Shown here piece by piece: positions 50,973-60,115 of a stretch of DNA of 64,000 bases; within the stretch, counting starts at the first letter, position 1, and every line of letters begins with the position of its first letter. A program made the translations under genes and the position numbers. A model generated the notes under the pieces. The model ran no database searches. It saw only the letters and a list, made by a program, of their open reading frames with translations, and was not told the origin of the DNA. The stretch is from SIG480 sp045586595. GTDB taxonomy: Bacteria > Bacillota > Clostridia > Oscillospirales > JAAYXM01. Where the stretch lies: assembly GCA_045586595.1 (NCBI GenBank), contig JAZNAQ010000031.1:1-64000 (forward strand), in the 5' to 3' direction.

Positions 50973-52475
50973 TTACTCCTTCTCGGGCTTCATTGTGGGG
51001 AACAGCAGAACGTCACGGATTGCCGCGCTGTCGGTAAGGAGCATCGTCATACGGTCAATACCGAACCCGATACCGCCTGTAGGAGGCATGCCTATCTCAA
51101 GGGCATTCAGGAAGTCTTCGTCGGTAGTATTTGCCTCATCATTTCCCTGCGAGAGCTGTTCTTCCTGGTCCTTAAAGCGCGCACGCTGGTCAATCGGGTC
51201 ATTGAGCTCAGAATATGCATTAGCCATTTCCCAACCGTTCATAAAGAACTCAAAGCGTTCTACATAATCCGGGTCCTCCGGCTTTTTCTTGGTCAGCGGA
51301 GAAATCTCAATCGGGTGGTCCATAACAAATGTAGGCTGAATAAGATGCTCCTCTACAAACTCTTCAAAGAAGAGGTTTAAGATGTCGCCTTTCTTATGCC
51401 TGTCCTCAAATTCGATATGCTTTTCCTTTGCAATCGCCTTTGCTTCTTCTGTAGTTTTAATCTCGTTAAAGTCAACACCGGAATATTTCTTAACGGCATC
51501 AACCATCGTTATTCTTTCAAACGGACGCCCGAGGTCCATTTCTATTCCGTTGTAGACAATCTTTGTAGTTCCGAGAACTTCATTTGCAACATGACGATAC
51601 ATTTCCTCCGTGAGGTCCATCATGCCGTGATAGTCTGTATATGCCTGATAAAGCTCCATAAGAGTAAACTCCGGGTTGTGGCGCGTATCAAGGCCTTCAT
51701 TTCTGAAAACTCTGCCTATTTCGTATACCTTTTCAAGGCCACCTACAATAAGGCGCTTGAGCGGAAGTTCAAGCGAAATTCTAAGCTTAAAATCCTCATT
51801 GAGTGCGTTGAAATGTGTTTCAAACGGTCTTGCCGCCGCTCCGCCTGCATTTGCAACAAGCATCGGTGTTTCAACCTCCATAAAGCCGCGTGCATCAAGA
51901 TAACGGCGAATGGAGCTTATAATCTTTGAACGCTTTATAAATGTATCCTTAACCTCGGGGTTCATAATGAGGTCAACATATCTCTGACGATAACGGATAT
52001 CGGTATTTGTAAGACCGTGGTACTTCTCCGGAAGTGGCTTTAAAGACTTTGAAAGAAGCTTTATTTCAGTAACATGGACTGAAATTTCGCCTCGGCGTGT
52101 GCGGAATACTGTACCTACTGCACCCACGATGTCACCGATATCAAACTTCTTGAATTTCGCAAACGCCTCCTCGCCGATATCATTGATGCGGACATAGAGC
52201 TGCAGTTTGCCCTTTAAATCCTGAAGGTCGCAAAAGAATGCCTTGCCCATATCTCGGCGGCTCATCATGCGGCCTGCAAGGCTGACTGTGCTACCCTCCA
52301 GCTCATCAAAATTCTCAGTTATGTCGGTTGTATGATGAGTCCTGTCATATTTTACTATCTCAAACGGATTTTCGCCGTCATCCACGAGCTTTGCAAGCTT
52401 TTCGCGGCGTACGCGCAAAATCTCGTTTAAATCCTCAACCGGTGCCTCATTTACTCTTGTTTCTTCCGTAGCCAT
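50973..52475 (-). CDS. lysS: lysyl-tRNA synthetase (class II)
   Basis: A 500-residue enzyme charging tRNA-Lys. The N-terminal OB-fold anticodon domain (about 60-165) has SLAGRMMSRRDMGKAFFCDL. The class II core has motif 1 (RGFMEVETPMLV), motif 2 (VFRNEGLDTRHNPEFTLMELY) and motif 3 (GIGFGIDRMTML). It follows greA by 74 bp, the usual greA-lysS order. Confidence 0.96.
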   Translation of the reverse strand: MATEETRVNEAPVEDLNEILRVRREKLAKLVDDGENPFEIVKYDRTHHTTDITENFDELEGSTVSLAGRMMSRRDMGKAFFCDLQDLKGKLQLYVRINDIGEEAFAKFKKFDIGDIVGAVGTVFRTRRGEISVHVTEIKLLSKSLKPLPEKYHGLTNTDIRYRQRYVDLIMNPEVKDTFIKRSKIISSIRRYLDARGFMEVETPMLVANAGGAAARPFETHFNALNEDFKLRISLELPLKRLIVGGLEKVYEIGRVFRNEGLDTRHNPEFTLMELYQAYTDYHGMMDLTEEMYRHVANEVLGTTKIVYNGIEMDLGRPFERITMVDAVKKYSGVDFNEIKTTEEAKAIAKEKHIEFEDRHKKGDILNLFFEEFVEEHLIQPTFVMDHPIEISPLTKKKPEDPDYVERFEFFMNGWEMANAYSELNDPIDQRARFKDQEEQLSQGNDEANTTDEDFLNALEIGMPPTGGIGFGIDRMTMLLTDSAAIRDVLLFPTMKPEKE

Positions 52476-52549
52476 TTAAAGTTCCTCCATTTTAGCTGAT
52501 TTAAGTATGCCGGGGCTGAGTGCTAAGGCTGCGCTCTGCCCCGGTCAAA

Positions 52550-53020
52550 TTAGTTTCCTATCTCGACAATTTTATACTCAATAACTCCGCACGGGGCCTC
52601 GACATTTACTATGTCGCCTATCTTACTGCCCAAAAGCGCGCGGCCAAAGGGCGACTCATCAGAAATGCGGCCTTTATACGGGTCTGCCTCCTGAGATCCG
52701 ACAATCCAATACTCCTCCTCGGAGCCGTCGGACACATCGCATACTTTTACATGTGAGCCGGTATGCACCTCGTCGGTGTTTGCAGAAAACTCTATAATCT
52801 CTGCATTTGCAATTATGTTTTCAATCTCTGCCTTGCGCGAAAAGAGCTTGCCTTGCTCGTTTTTCGCCTCGTCATATTCGCTGTTTTCGGAAAGGTCGCC
52901 AAATGAGCGTGCTTCTTTAATAAGGTCTGCCACCTCTTTCTCTCGCACGTTCTTCAGATAATCGAGCTCATCGCGGAGCTCCTGTAGTCGCTCTTTTGTA
53001 AGCTTGAATGTCTTTGCCAT
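52550..53020 (-). CDS. greA: transcription elongation factor GreA
   Basis: A 156-residue factor that rescues backtracked RNA polymerase by stimulating transcript cleavage. The N-terminal coiled coil holds the tip acidic residues in DLSENSEYDEAKNEQ (about 43-57), and the C-terminal FKBP-like domain ends with GVIEYKIVEI. It is probably the first gene of a long transcript and follows a consensus promoter. Confidence 0.95.
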   Translation of the reverse strand: MAKTFKLTKERLQELRDELDYLKNVREKEVADLIKEARSFGDLSENSEYDEAKNEQGKLFSRKAEIENIIANAEIIEFSANTDEVHTGSHVKVCDVSDGSEEEYWIVGSQEADPYKGRISDESPFGRALLGSKIGDIVNVEAPCGVIEYKIVEIGN

Positions 53021-53107
53021 TTTTACTCCCTCATTTTCCTATTATATTTTTAACTGATTTTCTGTTCTCTACTATATAAATAAAAAATTACGATTACAAT
53101 GTATCAT

Positions 53108-53136
53108 ATTATAGATACCTTATTTCAAATTGTCAA
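53108..53136 (-). promoter_or_regulatory. consensus sigma-A promoter of the greA operon
   Basis: On the minus strand, TTGACA (53136-53131), a 17-bp spacer and TATAAT (53113-53108), both perfect consensus hexamers, with a leader of about 80 nt. Genes follow in one direction with small gaps down to 39961. Confidence 0.88.
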
Positions 53137-53148
53137 GTAAAAGGTTTG

Positions 53149-53838
53149 TTAATTTTGAATTTTAATTTCGACTTTTATCTCTTTTTTCTGTAAAAAACCG
53201 CTTTTTTTCAGTATCAAAGCAAGCGGCTCAATGATTTTTTCCGGAAGTGAATTGAGAAGCTCATCTGATAGCTTTATTCTAAAATCCGCCAAATCCGCCT
53301 GACATTGGCCGTAATGCAAAAAAGCCTGCCCGTTACACATACACAGCTCGGGTATTCCCTCGGGCGCGTCCTGCCTTATGCTCACGCCCGTTTGTTCGGC
53401 TATTTCCTCTGCTATTTCACAAAACGCATTGTTTTTCACATACACACATCGGCAGACAGAAAGAAGACGCTTCGCCGCCTCAACCACGTTTGAAAAGCTC
53501 CCGCCCGTAATGACAAATTCATTGGGCGCATTGTGTTTTTCTGCAAAAAGAAGCGCCATATCCCCACACATTTCCATAAGAAGCGGGTTCCCGTCGATCA
53601 CCGCAGTTATCCCGAAACTGCCAAGCGCCTCAAGCCCCGCTTCAGCAGCGCAAACAGTTATCCCTATTTCAGAAAATATTTTTGCGCACTTTCTTATACG
53701 GCGCAGAAAACGCCTTTTTGAGTATGTTTTCTTTATCTCCGCCATGTATATCTCAACTGCGCGAAATTCGCCGATTTTGGCAATTTCAAGCGCACAGCGT
53801 GCGTTCTTTTCCCTTTCGCAGACAACACCTATCCGCAA
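53149..53838 (-). CDS. protein of unknown function, Rossmann-like
   Basis: About 229 residues, starting at a TTG six bases after AGGAGG; the longer frame upstream lacks coding character. The sequence begins RIGVVCEREKNARCALE. Its middle part, VITGGSFSNVVEAAKRLLSV followed by VYVKNNAFCEIAEEIAEQTG, resembles the NAD-binding half of shikimate-dehydrogenase-like folds. The C-terminus is charged and ends in repeated Lys/Glu/Ile. It has many cysteines (over ten). I do not recognise the family. It lies alone between the ctpA terminator and the greA promoter. Confidence 0.5.
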   Translation of the reverse strand: MRIGVVCEREKNARCALEIAKIGEFRAVEIYMAEIKKTYSKRRFLRRIRKCAKIFSEIGITVCAAEAGLEALGSFGITAVIDGNPLLMEMCGDMALLFAEKHNAPNEFVITGGSFSNVVEAAKRLLSVCRCVYVKNNAFCEIAEEIAEQTGVSIRQDAPEGIPELCMCNGQAFLHYGQCQADLADFRIKLSDELLNSLPEKIIEPLALILKKSGFLQKKEIKVEIKIQN

Positions 53839-53900
53839 GACACACCTCCTCTCATTCCTAATGATATAATATTTACTTTTTGACGATATATTACACAAAA

Positions 53901-53934
53901 CTCGGACGAAGTGTGATAATACACTTCGTCCGAG
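53901..53934 (-). terminator. terminator of the ftsEX-ctpA unit
   Basis: CTCGGACGAAGTGT pairs perfectly with ACACTTCGTCCGAG around GATAAT; TTTTGTG follows on the minus strand. It lies 7 bp after the ctpA stop. Confidence 0.88.
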
Positions 53935-53941
53935 AAAAACC

Positions 53942-55156
53942 CTACTGCTGCGGCGCAGCTATTCTTTCATTTACAGCAGCAATCGCCGCCTGAAGCTGCC
54001 TGTCCTGTTCGTCGGTAAGAAGATAGAAGTTTTTTTCTTCTTCTGCTGTCAACTCAACAACTCTGTCTGGCTTTATACCTCCGGTATCTTGCAGGCTCTC
54101 TCCGCGTCCTGTGTAATATTTACTTACCGAGAGAATAAGACCTGAGCCGTCCTTAAGCTGGATTTGGCTCTGAGCAAGCCCCTTGCCCGTCGTTGCCTCA
54201 CCAACTATCTCCGCTTTGTCCTGCTCCTGAAGCGCCGCCGCAAAAAACTCAGCCGCGCTTATCGAGTATTTGTTTGTAATTACAGCCATCGGCAAACCAA
54301 GCTCATTTGCGTCCGAGTAGTGGGTAGTTGCTTTGCCCTTCTTATCCTCTTCTTTTATTATAATACCTTCGGGAAGAAGCGGGTCAAGGGTGTTTACCAT
54401 AACCTGAAGAAGCCCTCCGGGGTTATTTCGCACGTCAAATATAATACCTGAAACATTCGCCTTTGTGAGATTTGATATTGCACTTGCAACGTCCTTATCA
54501 ACGTTAGCTTCAAAGCTTGATATTTTTATATAACCGATATTTCCGTCAAGAATTCGTGCTTTTACGTTCTGTACATCAAGCTCACGGCGCGTTATACTCA
54601 AGCTTATCGGATTGGCAACCCCTTCACGCTCTATAACAAGTGATACCGGAGTCCCGACAGCACCGGTAATTTTCTTTATCGCCGCGTCGTAACCGATCTC
54701 CGATACCGACTCGCCGTCTACAGTTGTTATACGGTCAAAAGGCTGGATTTTGGCATATTCGGCAGGGGATCCCTCAAATACATCAAGAACAAGCACTGCC
54801 TGCGCATCTGTATCATATGACGCATTCACGCCGATACCTACAATTTTGCTGTTTGTAGAATTTACGACAGATGCAAACTGCTCTGCAGTAAGGTAATATG
54901 ACCATTGGTCACCAAGCATGGCAACCATTCCGTAAATCGCGCCATCGTTTATTGTCTTCTCGTCATATTCATTTACATAGTATTTATCAATATACCCGCG
55001 CACCTCGGCGATTTTGGCGTATTCGGCCTCGCGCTCAGAAAGACCCGCAAGCTTTGCATTATACTCACGCTCAGATGCATAAAGCGTAATACAGTATGTA
55101 AGTGCCGCAGTAAGCAGCATCAGCGCAACTGTGGTCATTACATGTTTCTTTCTCAT
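53942..55156 (-). CDS. ctpA: S41-family C-terminal processing peptidase
   Basis: A 404-residue protease anchored by an N-terminal membrane helix (about 8-27) and acting outside the membrane. A PDZ domain (about 95-180) precedes the S41 core with GNIGYIKISSFEANV and FDVRNNPGGLL. The catalytic Ser-Lys pair is S300 (SISAAEF) and K325 (TTGKGLAQ). CtpA/CtpB-type enzymes process wall hydrolases or sporulation regulators. It follows the M23 hydrolase gene by 37 bp in the ftsEX unit. Confidence 0.92.
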   Translation of the reverse strand: MRKKHVMTTVALMLLTAALTYCITLYASEREYNAKLAGLSEREAEYAKIAEVRGYIDKYYVNEYDEKTINDGAIYGMVAMLGDQWSYYLTAEQFASVVNSTNSKIVGIGVNASYDTDAQAVLVLDVFEGSPAEYAKIQPFDRITTVDGESVSEIGYDAAIKKITGAVGTPVSLVIEREGVANPISLSITRRELDVQNVKARILDGNIGYIKISSFEANVDKDVASAISNLTKANVSGIIFDVRNNPGGLLQVMVNTLDPLLPEGIIIKEEDKKGKATTHYSDANELGLPMAVITNKYSISAAEFFAAALQEQDKAEIVGEATTGKGLAQSQIQLKDGSGLILSVSKYYTGRGESLQDTGGIKPDRVVELTAEEEKNFYLLTDEQDRQLQAAIAAVNERIAAPQQ

Positions 55157-55193
55157 ATGCTGCCTCCTCTGACACCTTTGATCTGAAAAATAG

Positions 55194-56375
55194 CTATGAC
55201 TTGTTAAAATAATTCATCGGGTTTGTGTGCTTGCCGTTTATAAGAATCTCAAAGTGAAGATGCGGGCCTGTTGAGTAGCCTGTTGAACCGACTAGGCCTA
55301 TAACATCGCCCTTTGTTACGGTCGCTCCCTTGGTTGTCTTAATCTTGCTCATATGAGCATATAGCGTAGACTTACCGCCGCCATGGTCAATAACTACATA
55401 GTTGCCGTAGCCCTTGCTCGACCACCCTGCAACAACAACCTTTCCGCTGTTTGCCGCATAGATGTTACTACCCATGCTTGCGCCGATATCAATACCGGTA
55501 TGCATGGAGGTTTTCTTTGTAATCGGGTCTTTTCTGGTCCCGTATCGCGATGTAATTCTCGTTGCCTGAGTCGGCCAGCGGAACTCACCGCCTACATATG
55601 TTGATGAACTCGAGTTTGAAAGAAGCTTCTGTAGCGATGCACGAGCTGCATCCATAGCTCTTTCCGCCTCGTTAAACGCTCTCTCATATTCAGCAGCTTC
55701 TGAATTGAGTGATTTAATGAGCGAGTTTGCCTGATTATACTGTGTCTTAAGCGAATTCTGCTTTGAAACGAGGTTTTTCTTCGCTGTTGTTTGCTCAGCG
55801 CGTGCCGAATCAATGCTTGCCTTTTTTTCTTCAATGGCCGCACGCGTATCTGCGAGCTCACGCATAAGCTGTTTGTCGCCCTCGACAACACTGCCTATAA
55901 TTTCTGTACGCGTAAGCATATCTGAGAAGCTGTCGGCAGAAAGGATTATACCCAGCATGGAGGCCGTCCCTTCCTCTTCCATGATTCTTACTCGTGCGAG
56001 AAAATCGTCATACTGCTTTTGTTCCTTAGCCTGTGCCGCAGTAAGCTCTGCCGTAACCGTTGCTACCTGTACATCGAGCGCCGCAATAAGCCGATTTATG
56101 GTGTCAACCTCTTGCTCGGTTACATCTATCTGCTGGTCGAGAGCTGCTTTTTTTGTCATTGTCGACTGTTTTTTTGACTCTATCGCACGCAACTCTTTCT
56201 TTATCTTTTCCTGTTGGTTTGCAAGGTTTGAGAGCTTGCTGTTTAGGCTCGAAACCGTTTCTGCCGCACCTGCGTGTGTATTTATTACAATCTCCGCCAC
56301 AAATGCGAACACAAGAGAAAATGCGAGAATCCCTGCAATAATAGCCGAAACTACGCGTACCTTTTTCGTGCTCAT
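55194..56375 (-). CDS. EnvC-like M23 murein hydrolase with coiled coil
   Basis: A 393-residue exported protein. A signal peptide (about 8-37) leads into a long coiled coil (about 38-260), then a Gly/Ser linker and a LytM/M23 domain. The zinc site is complete: HTGIDIG and HLHFE (H372-L-H374), with YAH (LYAHMSK) also present, so the peptidase should be active, unlike regulatory EnvC of E. coli. Lying after ftsEX, it is the probable hydrolase controlled by the FtsEX complex during division, as PcsB is in streptococci. Confidence 0.88.
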   Translation of the reverse strand: MSTKKVRVVSAIIAGILAFSLVFAFVAEIVINTHAGAAETVSSLNSKLSNLANQQEKIKKELRAIESKKQSTMTKKAALDQQIDVTEQEVDTINRLIAALDVQVATVTAELTAAQAKEQKQYDDFLARVRIMEEEGTASMLGIILSADSFSDMLTRTEIIGSVVEGDKQLMRELADTRAAIEEKKASIDSARAEQTTAKKNLVSKQNSLKTQYNQANSLIKSLNSEAAEYERAFNEAERAMDAARASLQKLLSNSSSSTYVGGEFRWPTQATRITSRYGTRKDPITKKTSMHTGIDIGASMGSNIYAANSGKVVVAGWSSKGYGNYVVIDHGGGKSTLYAHMSKIKTTKGATVTKGDVIGLVGSTGYSTGPHLHFEILINGKHTNPMNYFNKS

Positions 56376-56412
56376 GTGGGGTAAGCCCTCCTTAAATGAT
56401 TATATCCAAAGT

Positions 56413-57300
56413 TTAAACTTTTAAGAATTTCCTGAGTGTTATCGCGCTTCCCGCGCCGCCTACCAGAATACCTACGCCATAGAACATTGCAAGAATATAC
56501 CAAACGGTATCCCCAAAAGAAACAGCAGCTATAAAGCTTATCGACGAAAGCGCACTCGCCACAACATATTCATACACGCCCCATTGCAAAAGCATGGCAA
56601 GAGTCGCTCCTGCAATGCCGATGAGCAAGCCCTCTATCACAAACGGAATTCGCACAAAACCGTTTGTAGCACCTATCATCTTCATTATGGCAATCTCTTC
56701 ACGACGGTTGAACATCGTAAGGTTTACGGTGTTTGAAATTATGAATACCGACACAAGAATGAGAATGGTGATAAGTACTGCACATATAACTGTTGTGACA
56801 TCTCTTACCTGAATTATCTTATCTGAAATATCACTTCGCGCACTGACTTTTGCAATCCCCTCGACCTGGCCCAGCGCATCAGCTGCCGCCTGCGTGTCAT
56901 GGATGCTTCGCAAGGTTACGGTATATCTGTCACGCAGAGGGTTTCGCTCCTCAAGCCCATCGAGAATTCCGCTTTCATCGCCGAAATCTTCTTTAAACTT
57001 TTCAAGCGCTTCGGTTTTTGTCATATACTCAGCAGAGGCAATTTCAGGTATTGCTAGAATATCGCTCTTAATCGCGCGTGCTGCTTCTTCTGAAAGAGTT
57101 TCGTCCACATAAGCGACGACCTCGTTCTTGTTTTCAATATCCTCAAGAAGCTTGTCTATATTTACCGCAACAAGCGAGAAACTCCCCATAAGGAGCAGGC
57201 AGGCGGTGATAACGCTCATCGCCGCAACGCTCATCAATCTATGAGAAAATATGCTCGAGATTCCCTCTCGCAGAAAATATGTAAAGTTATAAAGTTTCAT
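56413..57300 (-). CDS. ftsX: cell-division permease-like protein FtsX
   Basis: A 295-residue membrane protein with one N-terminal helix (about 22-44), an extracellular domain (about 45-165) that should contact the hydrolase, and three C-terminal helices of the FtsX/MacB fold (about 170-290). The segment TVNLTMFNRREEIAIMKMIGATNGFVRIPF contains the cytosolic coupling region. It overlaps ftsE by 14 bp. Confidence 0.94.
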   Translation of the reverse strand: MKLYNFTYFLREGISSIFSHRLMSVAAMSVITACLLLMGSFSLVAVNIDKLLEDIENKNEVVAYVDETLSEEAARAIKSDILAIPEIASAEYMTKTEALEKFKEDFGDESGILDGLEERNPLRDRYTVTLRSIHDTQAAADALGQVEGIAKVSARSDISDKIIQVRDVTTVICAVLITILILVSVFIISNTVNLTMFNRREEIAIMKMIGATNGFVRIPFVIEGLLIGIAGATLAMLLQWGVYEYVVASALSSISFIAAVSFGDTVWYILAMFYGVGILVGGAGSAITLRKFLKV

Positions 57301-57976
57301 TTTGGTAGTACCCGCCTGTTCTGTCGCTGATAATGCGACCGCTGTCTATAGCGATTACTCGCTTTGAAAACTCATTTACAAGTTCGCGCTCATGCGTTAC
57401 AACGAGCACTGTTGTGCCAAGCTCATTTATCTTTTCGAGCAGGCTCATTATCTCAATAGACATCTTCGGGTCGAGGTTTCCCGTTGGCTCGTCTGCAATT
57501 ATCATACTCGGGTTATTTACAAGCGCGCGCGCAACCGCAACCCTCTGGCGTTCACCGCCCGAAAGCTCATTCGGGAACGATTTCATCTTGTGCTCAAGGC
57601 CAACAAGCTGAAGAACGTATGGCACGCGTTTTTTAATAATACGCGGCGATGCGCCTACTGCACGCATTGCAAACGCTACGTTTTCATACACGGTCTTTTT
57701 ATCTATGAGCCTGAAGTCCTGAAATACAACGCCTACGGTACGGCGAAGCTCAGGCACCTTTGACGACTTCAATCTGTTTAAGTTGAACCCGTTTACTATA
57801 CCTCTGCCCGAGGTCATCTTAACCTCGCTTGTAAGTATCTTCACTATTGTTGATTTACCCGATGCTGAAGAGCCGACAAGAAATACAAACTCCCCGTCGT
57901 CTATTTTTAAATTTATACCCGACAGAGCAGGTGTTCCGTTCTCGTACACCTTGCAAACATCGAGAAGCCTAACCAT
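57287..57976 (-). CDS. ftsE: cell-division ATP-binding protein FtsE
   Basis: A 229-residue ABC ATPase, with ATG at 57976 giving the usual MVRLLDVCKVYENG start. Walker A is GSSASGKST (35-43), the Q-loop region is VGVVFQDFRL, the signature is LSGGERQRVA and Walker B is SMIIADEP. With FtsX it forms a complex that transmits ATP-driven movement to a wall hydrolase. It follows the regulator gene by 46 bp. Confidence 0.95.
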   Translation of the reverse strand: MVRLLDVCKVYENGTPALSGINLKIDDGEFVFLVGSSASGKSTIVKILTSEVKMTSGRGIVNGFNLNRLKSSKVPELRRTVGVVFQDFRLIDKKTVYENVAFAMRAVGASPRIIKKRVPYVLQLVGLEHKMKSFPNELSGGERQRVAVARALVNNPSMIIADEPTGNLDPKMSIEIMSLLEKINELGTTVLVVTHERELVNEFSKRVIAIDSGRIISDRTGGYYQNETL

Positions 57977-58022
57977 TATCCCCACATTCCTTTCACAAAA
58001 GCAGCTATGGGCACAGCATCTT

Positions 58023-59114
58023 TTAGAATGCTGAGCCCTGGATTGATAAGTATTTTTTTACCATAAGGGCGACCTTAAATATTATTGCGTGGTCAAATTC
58101 TCTAAGGTCAAGTCCCGTGATTTTTTTGATTTTCTCAAGTCGATAAACAAGTGTGTTTCTGTGAACAAACAAGTTTCGCGATGTCTCAGAAACATTCAAG
58201 TTGTTCTCAAAGAATTTCTGTATCGTCATAAGTGTTTCAGAATCAAGCGAGTCGAGAGAATTATCCTTGAACACTTCAGAGAGAAACATCTCACAAAGCG
58301 TTGTCGGAAGCTGATATATAAGCCTGCCGATGCCGAGGTTTTCATAGCTCATAACATCGCGTTCAGTATCGAACATCTTCCCGACATTGATTGCCGACTG
58401 TGCCTCTTTATATGAACCCGCAAGGTCCTTCAGAGTGAGAGCAACCGTGCCTATGCCTATTTCGGTTATTGTAAGAAGCTCTGCTTTGAGCGTATCTCGT
58501 ATACTCTCAGCAACCTTTATAAACTGCTTGGTGTCAGCGTTTTTTGAAGTTTCACAAACTACCGCAAGCTCTGTCTCGCTGATGCTTATAACAAAATCTT
58601 TCATCTTATCGGGGAACATATTTGAAACAATGTCAATCGCAGCTGTATCACAGTGCTCTACCTGGCGAATGAGGTATACAACATGCGGAACATCCTGCGG
58701 CATGCGGAGCTCGCTTGCCTTCATATAGATGTCTCCCGAGAGGATGTTGTCGAGAATTATATTCTTTATAAACGTTGCCCGGTCGTGCTTTTCGTCATAG
58801 TACTTTTTGGCATTACCCACCGCAAGCGCCGCCATAACAGCAAGACTCCTTGCGTATTCGTCCTCACCGGAGACAAATACGACATACTCAAAACGTGCTC
58901 CGGGAGTGGCAACAGGTTTGTATGTATATCCGTCCCGGACCATATATGAGCCTATCATCTCCTCCAGCGCGCCGAGAGCGTCGTCACGAAGCGTCCCCTT
59001 AAGGCTTTGGTCTGTACACGCGACAACCTCGCCCGTAACATTCATAACGCCGACAGTTCTGTCGGTAGCCTCTTTCATCTGAAGTATAGTATTTTGAAGC
59101 ATTCTCCAAGCCAT
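58023..59114 (-). CDS. PucR/CdaR-type transcriptional regulator
   Basis: A 363-residue cytosolic regulator. The C-terminal 60 residues are the PucR-type helix-turn-helix (NVSETSRNLFVHRNTLVYRLEKI, then GLDLREFDHAIIFKVALM). The middle part (about 140-270) is a GGDEF-like CdaR domain. The N-terminus (about 1-130) resembles a sugar-diacid or GAF-type sensor. The family usually responds to sugar acids or nucleobases; no such pathway is adjacent, and the ftsEX set follows, so its target is unclear. Confidence 0.82.
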   Translation of the reverse strand: MAWRMLQNTILQMKEATDRTVGVMNVTGEVVACTDQSLKGTLRDDALGALEEMIGSYMVRDGYTYKPVATPGARFEYVVFVSGEDEYARSLAVMAALAVGNAKKYYDEKHDRATFIKNIILDNILSGDIYMKASELRMPQDVPHVVYLIRQVEHCDTAAIDIVSNMFPDKMKDFVISISETELAVVCETSKNADTKQFIKVAESIRDTLKAELLTITEIGIGTVALTLKDLAGSYKEAQSAINVGKMFDTERDVMSYENLGIGRLIYQLPTTLCEMFLSEVFKDNSLDSLDSETLMTIQKFFENNLNVSETSRNLFVHRNTLVYRLEKIKKITGLDLREFDHAIIFKVALMVKKYLSIQGSAF

Positions 59115-59162
59115 ATGTCTAACCCATCCCTTAATATGTTACATCAAATCACACTATGTCGT

Positions 59163-59190
59163 ATTATATTGTACCAAATAACATAGTCAA
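59163..59190 (-). promoter_or_regulatory. sigma-A promoter of the PucR/CdaR-type gene
   Basis: On the minus strand, TTGACT (59190-59185), a 16-bp spacer and TATAAT (59168-59163), 48 bp before the start codon. It probably also drives ftsEX. Confidence 0.75.
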
Positions 59191-59216
59191 AATCAATGAA
59201 TTTTCTGTAAAAATAT

Positions 59217-60113
59217 CTAAAAATGTCTTTGTGATTCTCTCTTTGCAAGGTCAACGTCACGCGCTATCTGCTCACGGAGTTCTTCAACACTTCCAAAACG
59301 TCTTTCCGGACGAATAAACTTCAGAAATTCGGTTTTTATGGTTTTTCCGTAGAGGTCACCCTCAAAACCAAAAATATTGGTTTCGGCACGCACCGCTCCG
59401 GATTTTGAAACGGTAGGGCAAACGCCCACATTTGTTACACCGAAGAAAACCCGGCCCTCTGCCGTGATCCGTGAAAGATATACACCATACTGCGGCTGCT
59501 GTATATCTTCGGGGATTATCTGATTTATCGTCGGAAACCCTATTTGTCCCCCGAGTTCTTTTCCGTGAACAACCTCGGATATTATACAGTGATAGTGTCC
59601 AAGAAGAGTCGATGCTCTCTCCACATTGCCTGCCGAAATAAGTTCGCGTATAGCCGACGAACTTACCGTAACCCCGTCAACCTTTACCTCGTCAATAATA
59701 TCACACCCAACGCCTCTGTTCTCACAAAGTTTCACAAGGAGCATTGCATCGCCTGCACCGCCTGCGCCAAATCGAAAATCAAAGCCTGCTACAACATGAC
59801 ATGCGTCCAGCTCAGATATTATAATTTTATCAAAAAACTCCTCGCAGGAAAGACTTGAATACTCTCTTGTAAACTCTCTCACTATCACATCATTTATTCC
59901 GTAAAGGCGGGACATGAATTCACATCTCTCATCTGTCGTGTTTAAAAGCTTTACGGGTGTTTTTCCGATCACCTTAAACGGATGCTGTGAATAAGTAAGC
60001 ACGGACGCCGAGCATCCGAGCTTCGCGGCGACCTCTGTTGTTCTTTTAAGCAATGCTCCATGCCCTATATGAACTCCGTCAAAAAAGCCGAGTGCGATAA
60101 CTCTTTTCTTCAT
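59217..60113 (-). CDS. ribF: bifunctional riboflavin kinase/FAD synthetase
   Basis: A 298-residue enzyme making FMN and FAD from riboflavin. The N-terminal nucleotidyltransferase domain has GFFDGVHIGH (9-18) and the SSSAIREL block; the C-terminal kinase domain starts about residue 175. The usual PTAN motif reads GFPTINQI, with Ala replaced by Ile but the Mg-binding Thr and Asn kept. It follows truB by 2 bp, as in most infB operons. It is the last gene; no clear terminator was seen after it. Confidence 0.94.
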   Translation of the reverse strand: MKKRVIALGFFDGVHIGHGALLKRTTEVAAKLGCSASVLTYSQHPFKVIGKTPVKLLNTTDERCEFMSRLYGINDVIVREFTREYSSLSCEEFFDKIIISELDACHVVAGFDFRFGAGGAGDAMLLVKLCENRGVGCDIIDEVKVDGVTVSSSAIRELISAGNVERASTLLGHYHCIISEVVHGKELGGQIGFPTINQIIPEDIQQPQYGVYLSRITAEGRVFFGVTNVGVCPTVSKSGAVRAETNIFGFEGDLYGKTIKTEFLKFIRPERRFGSVEELREQIARDVDLAKRESQRHF

Positions 60114-60115
60114 GT

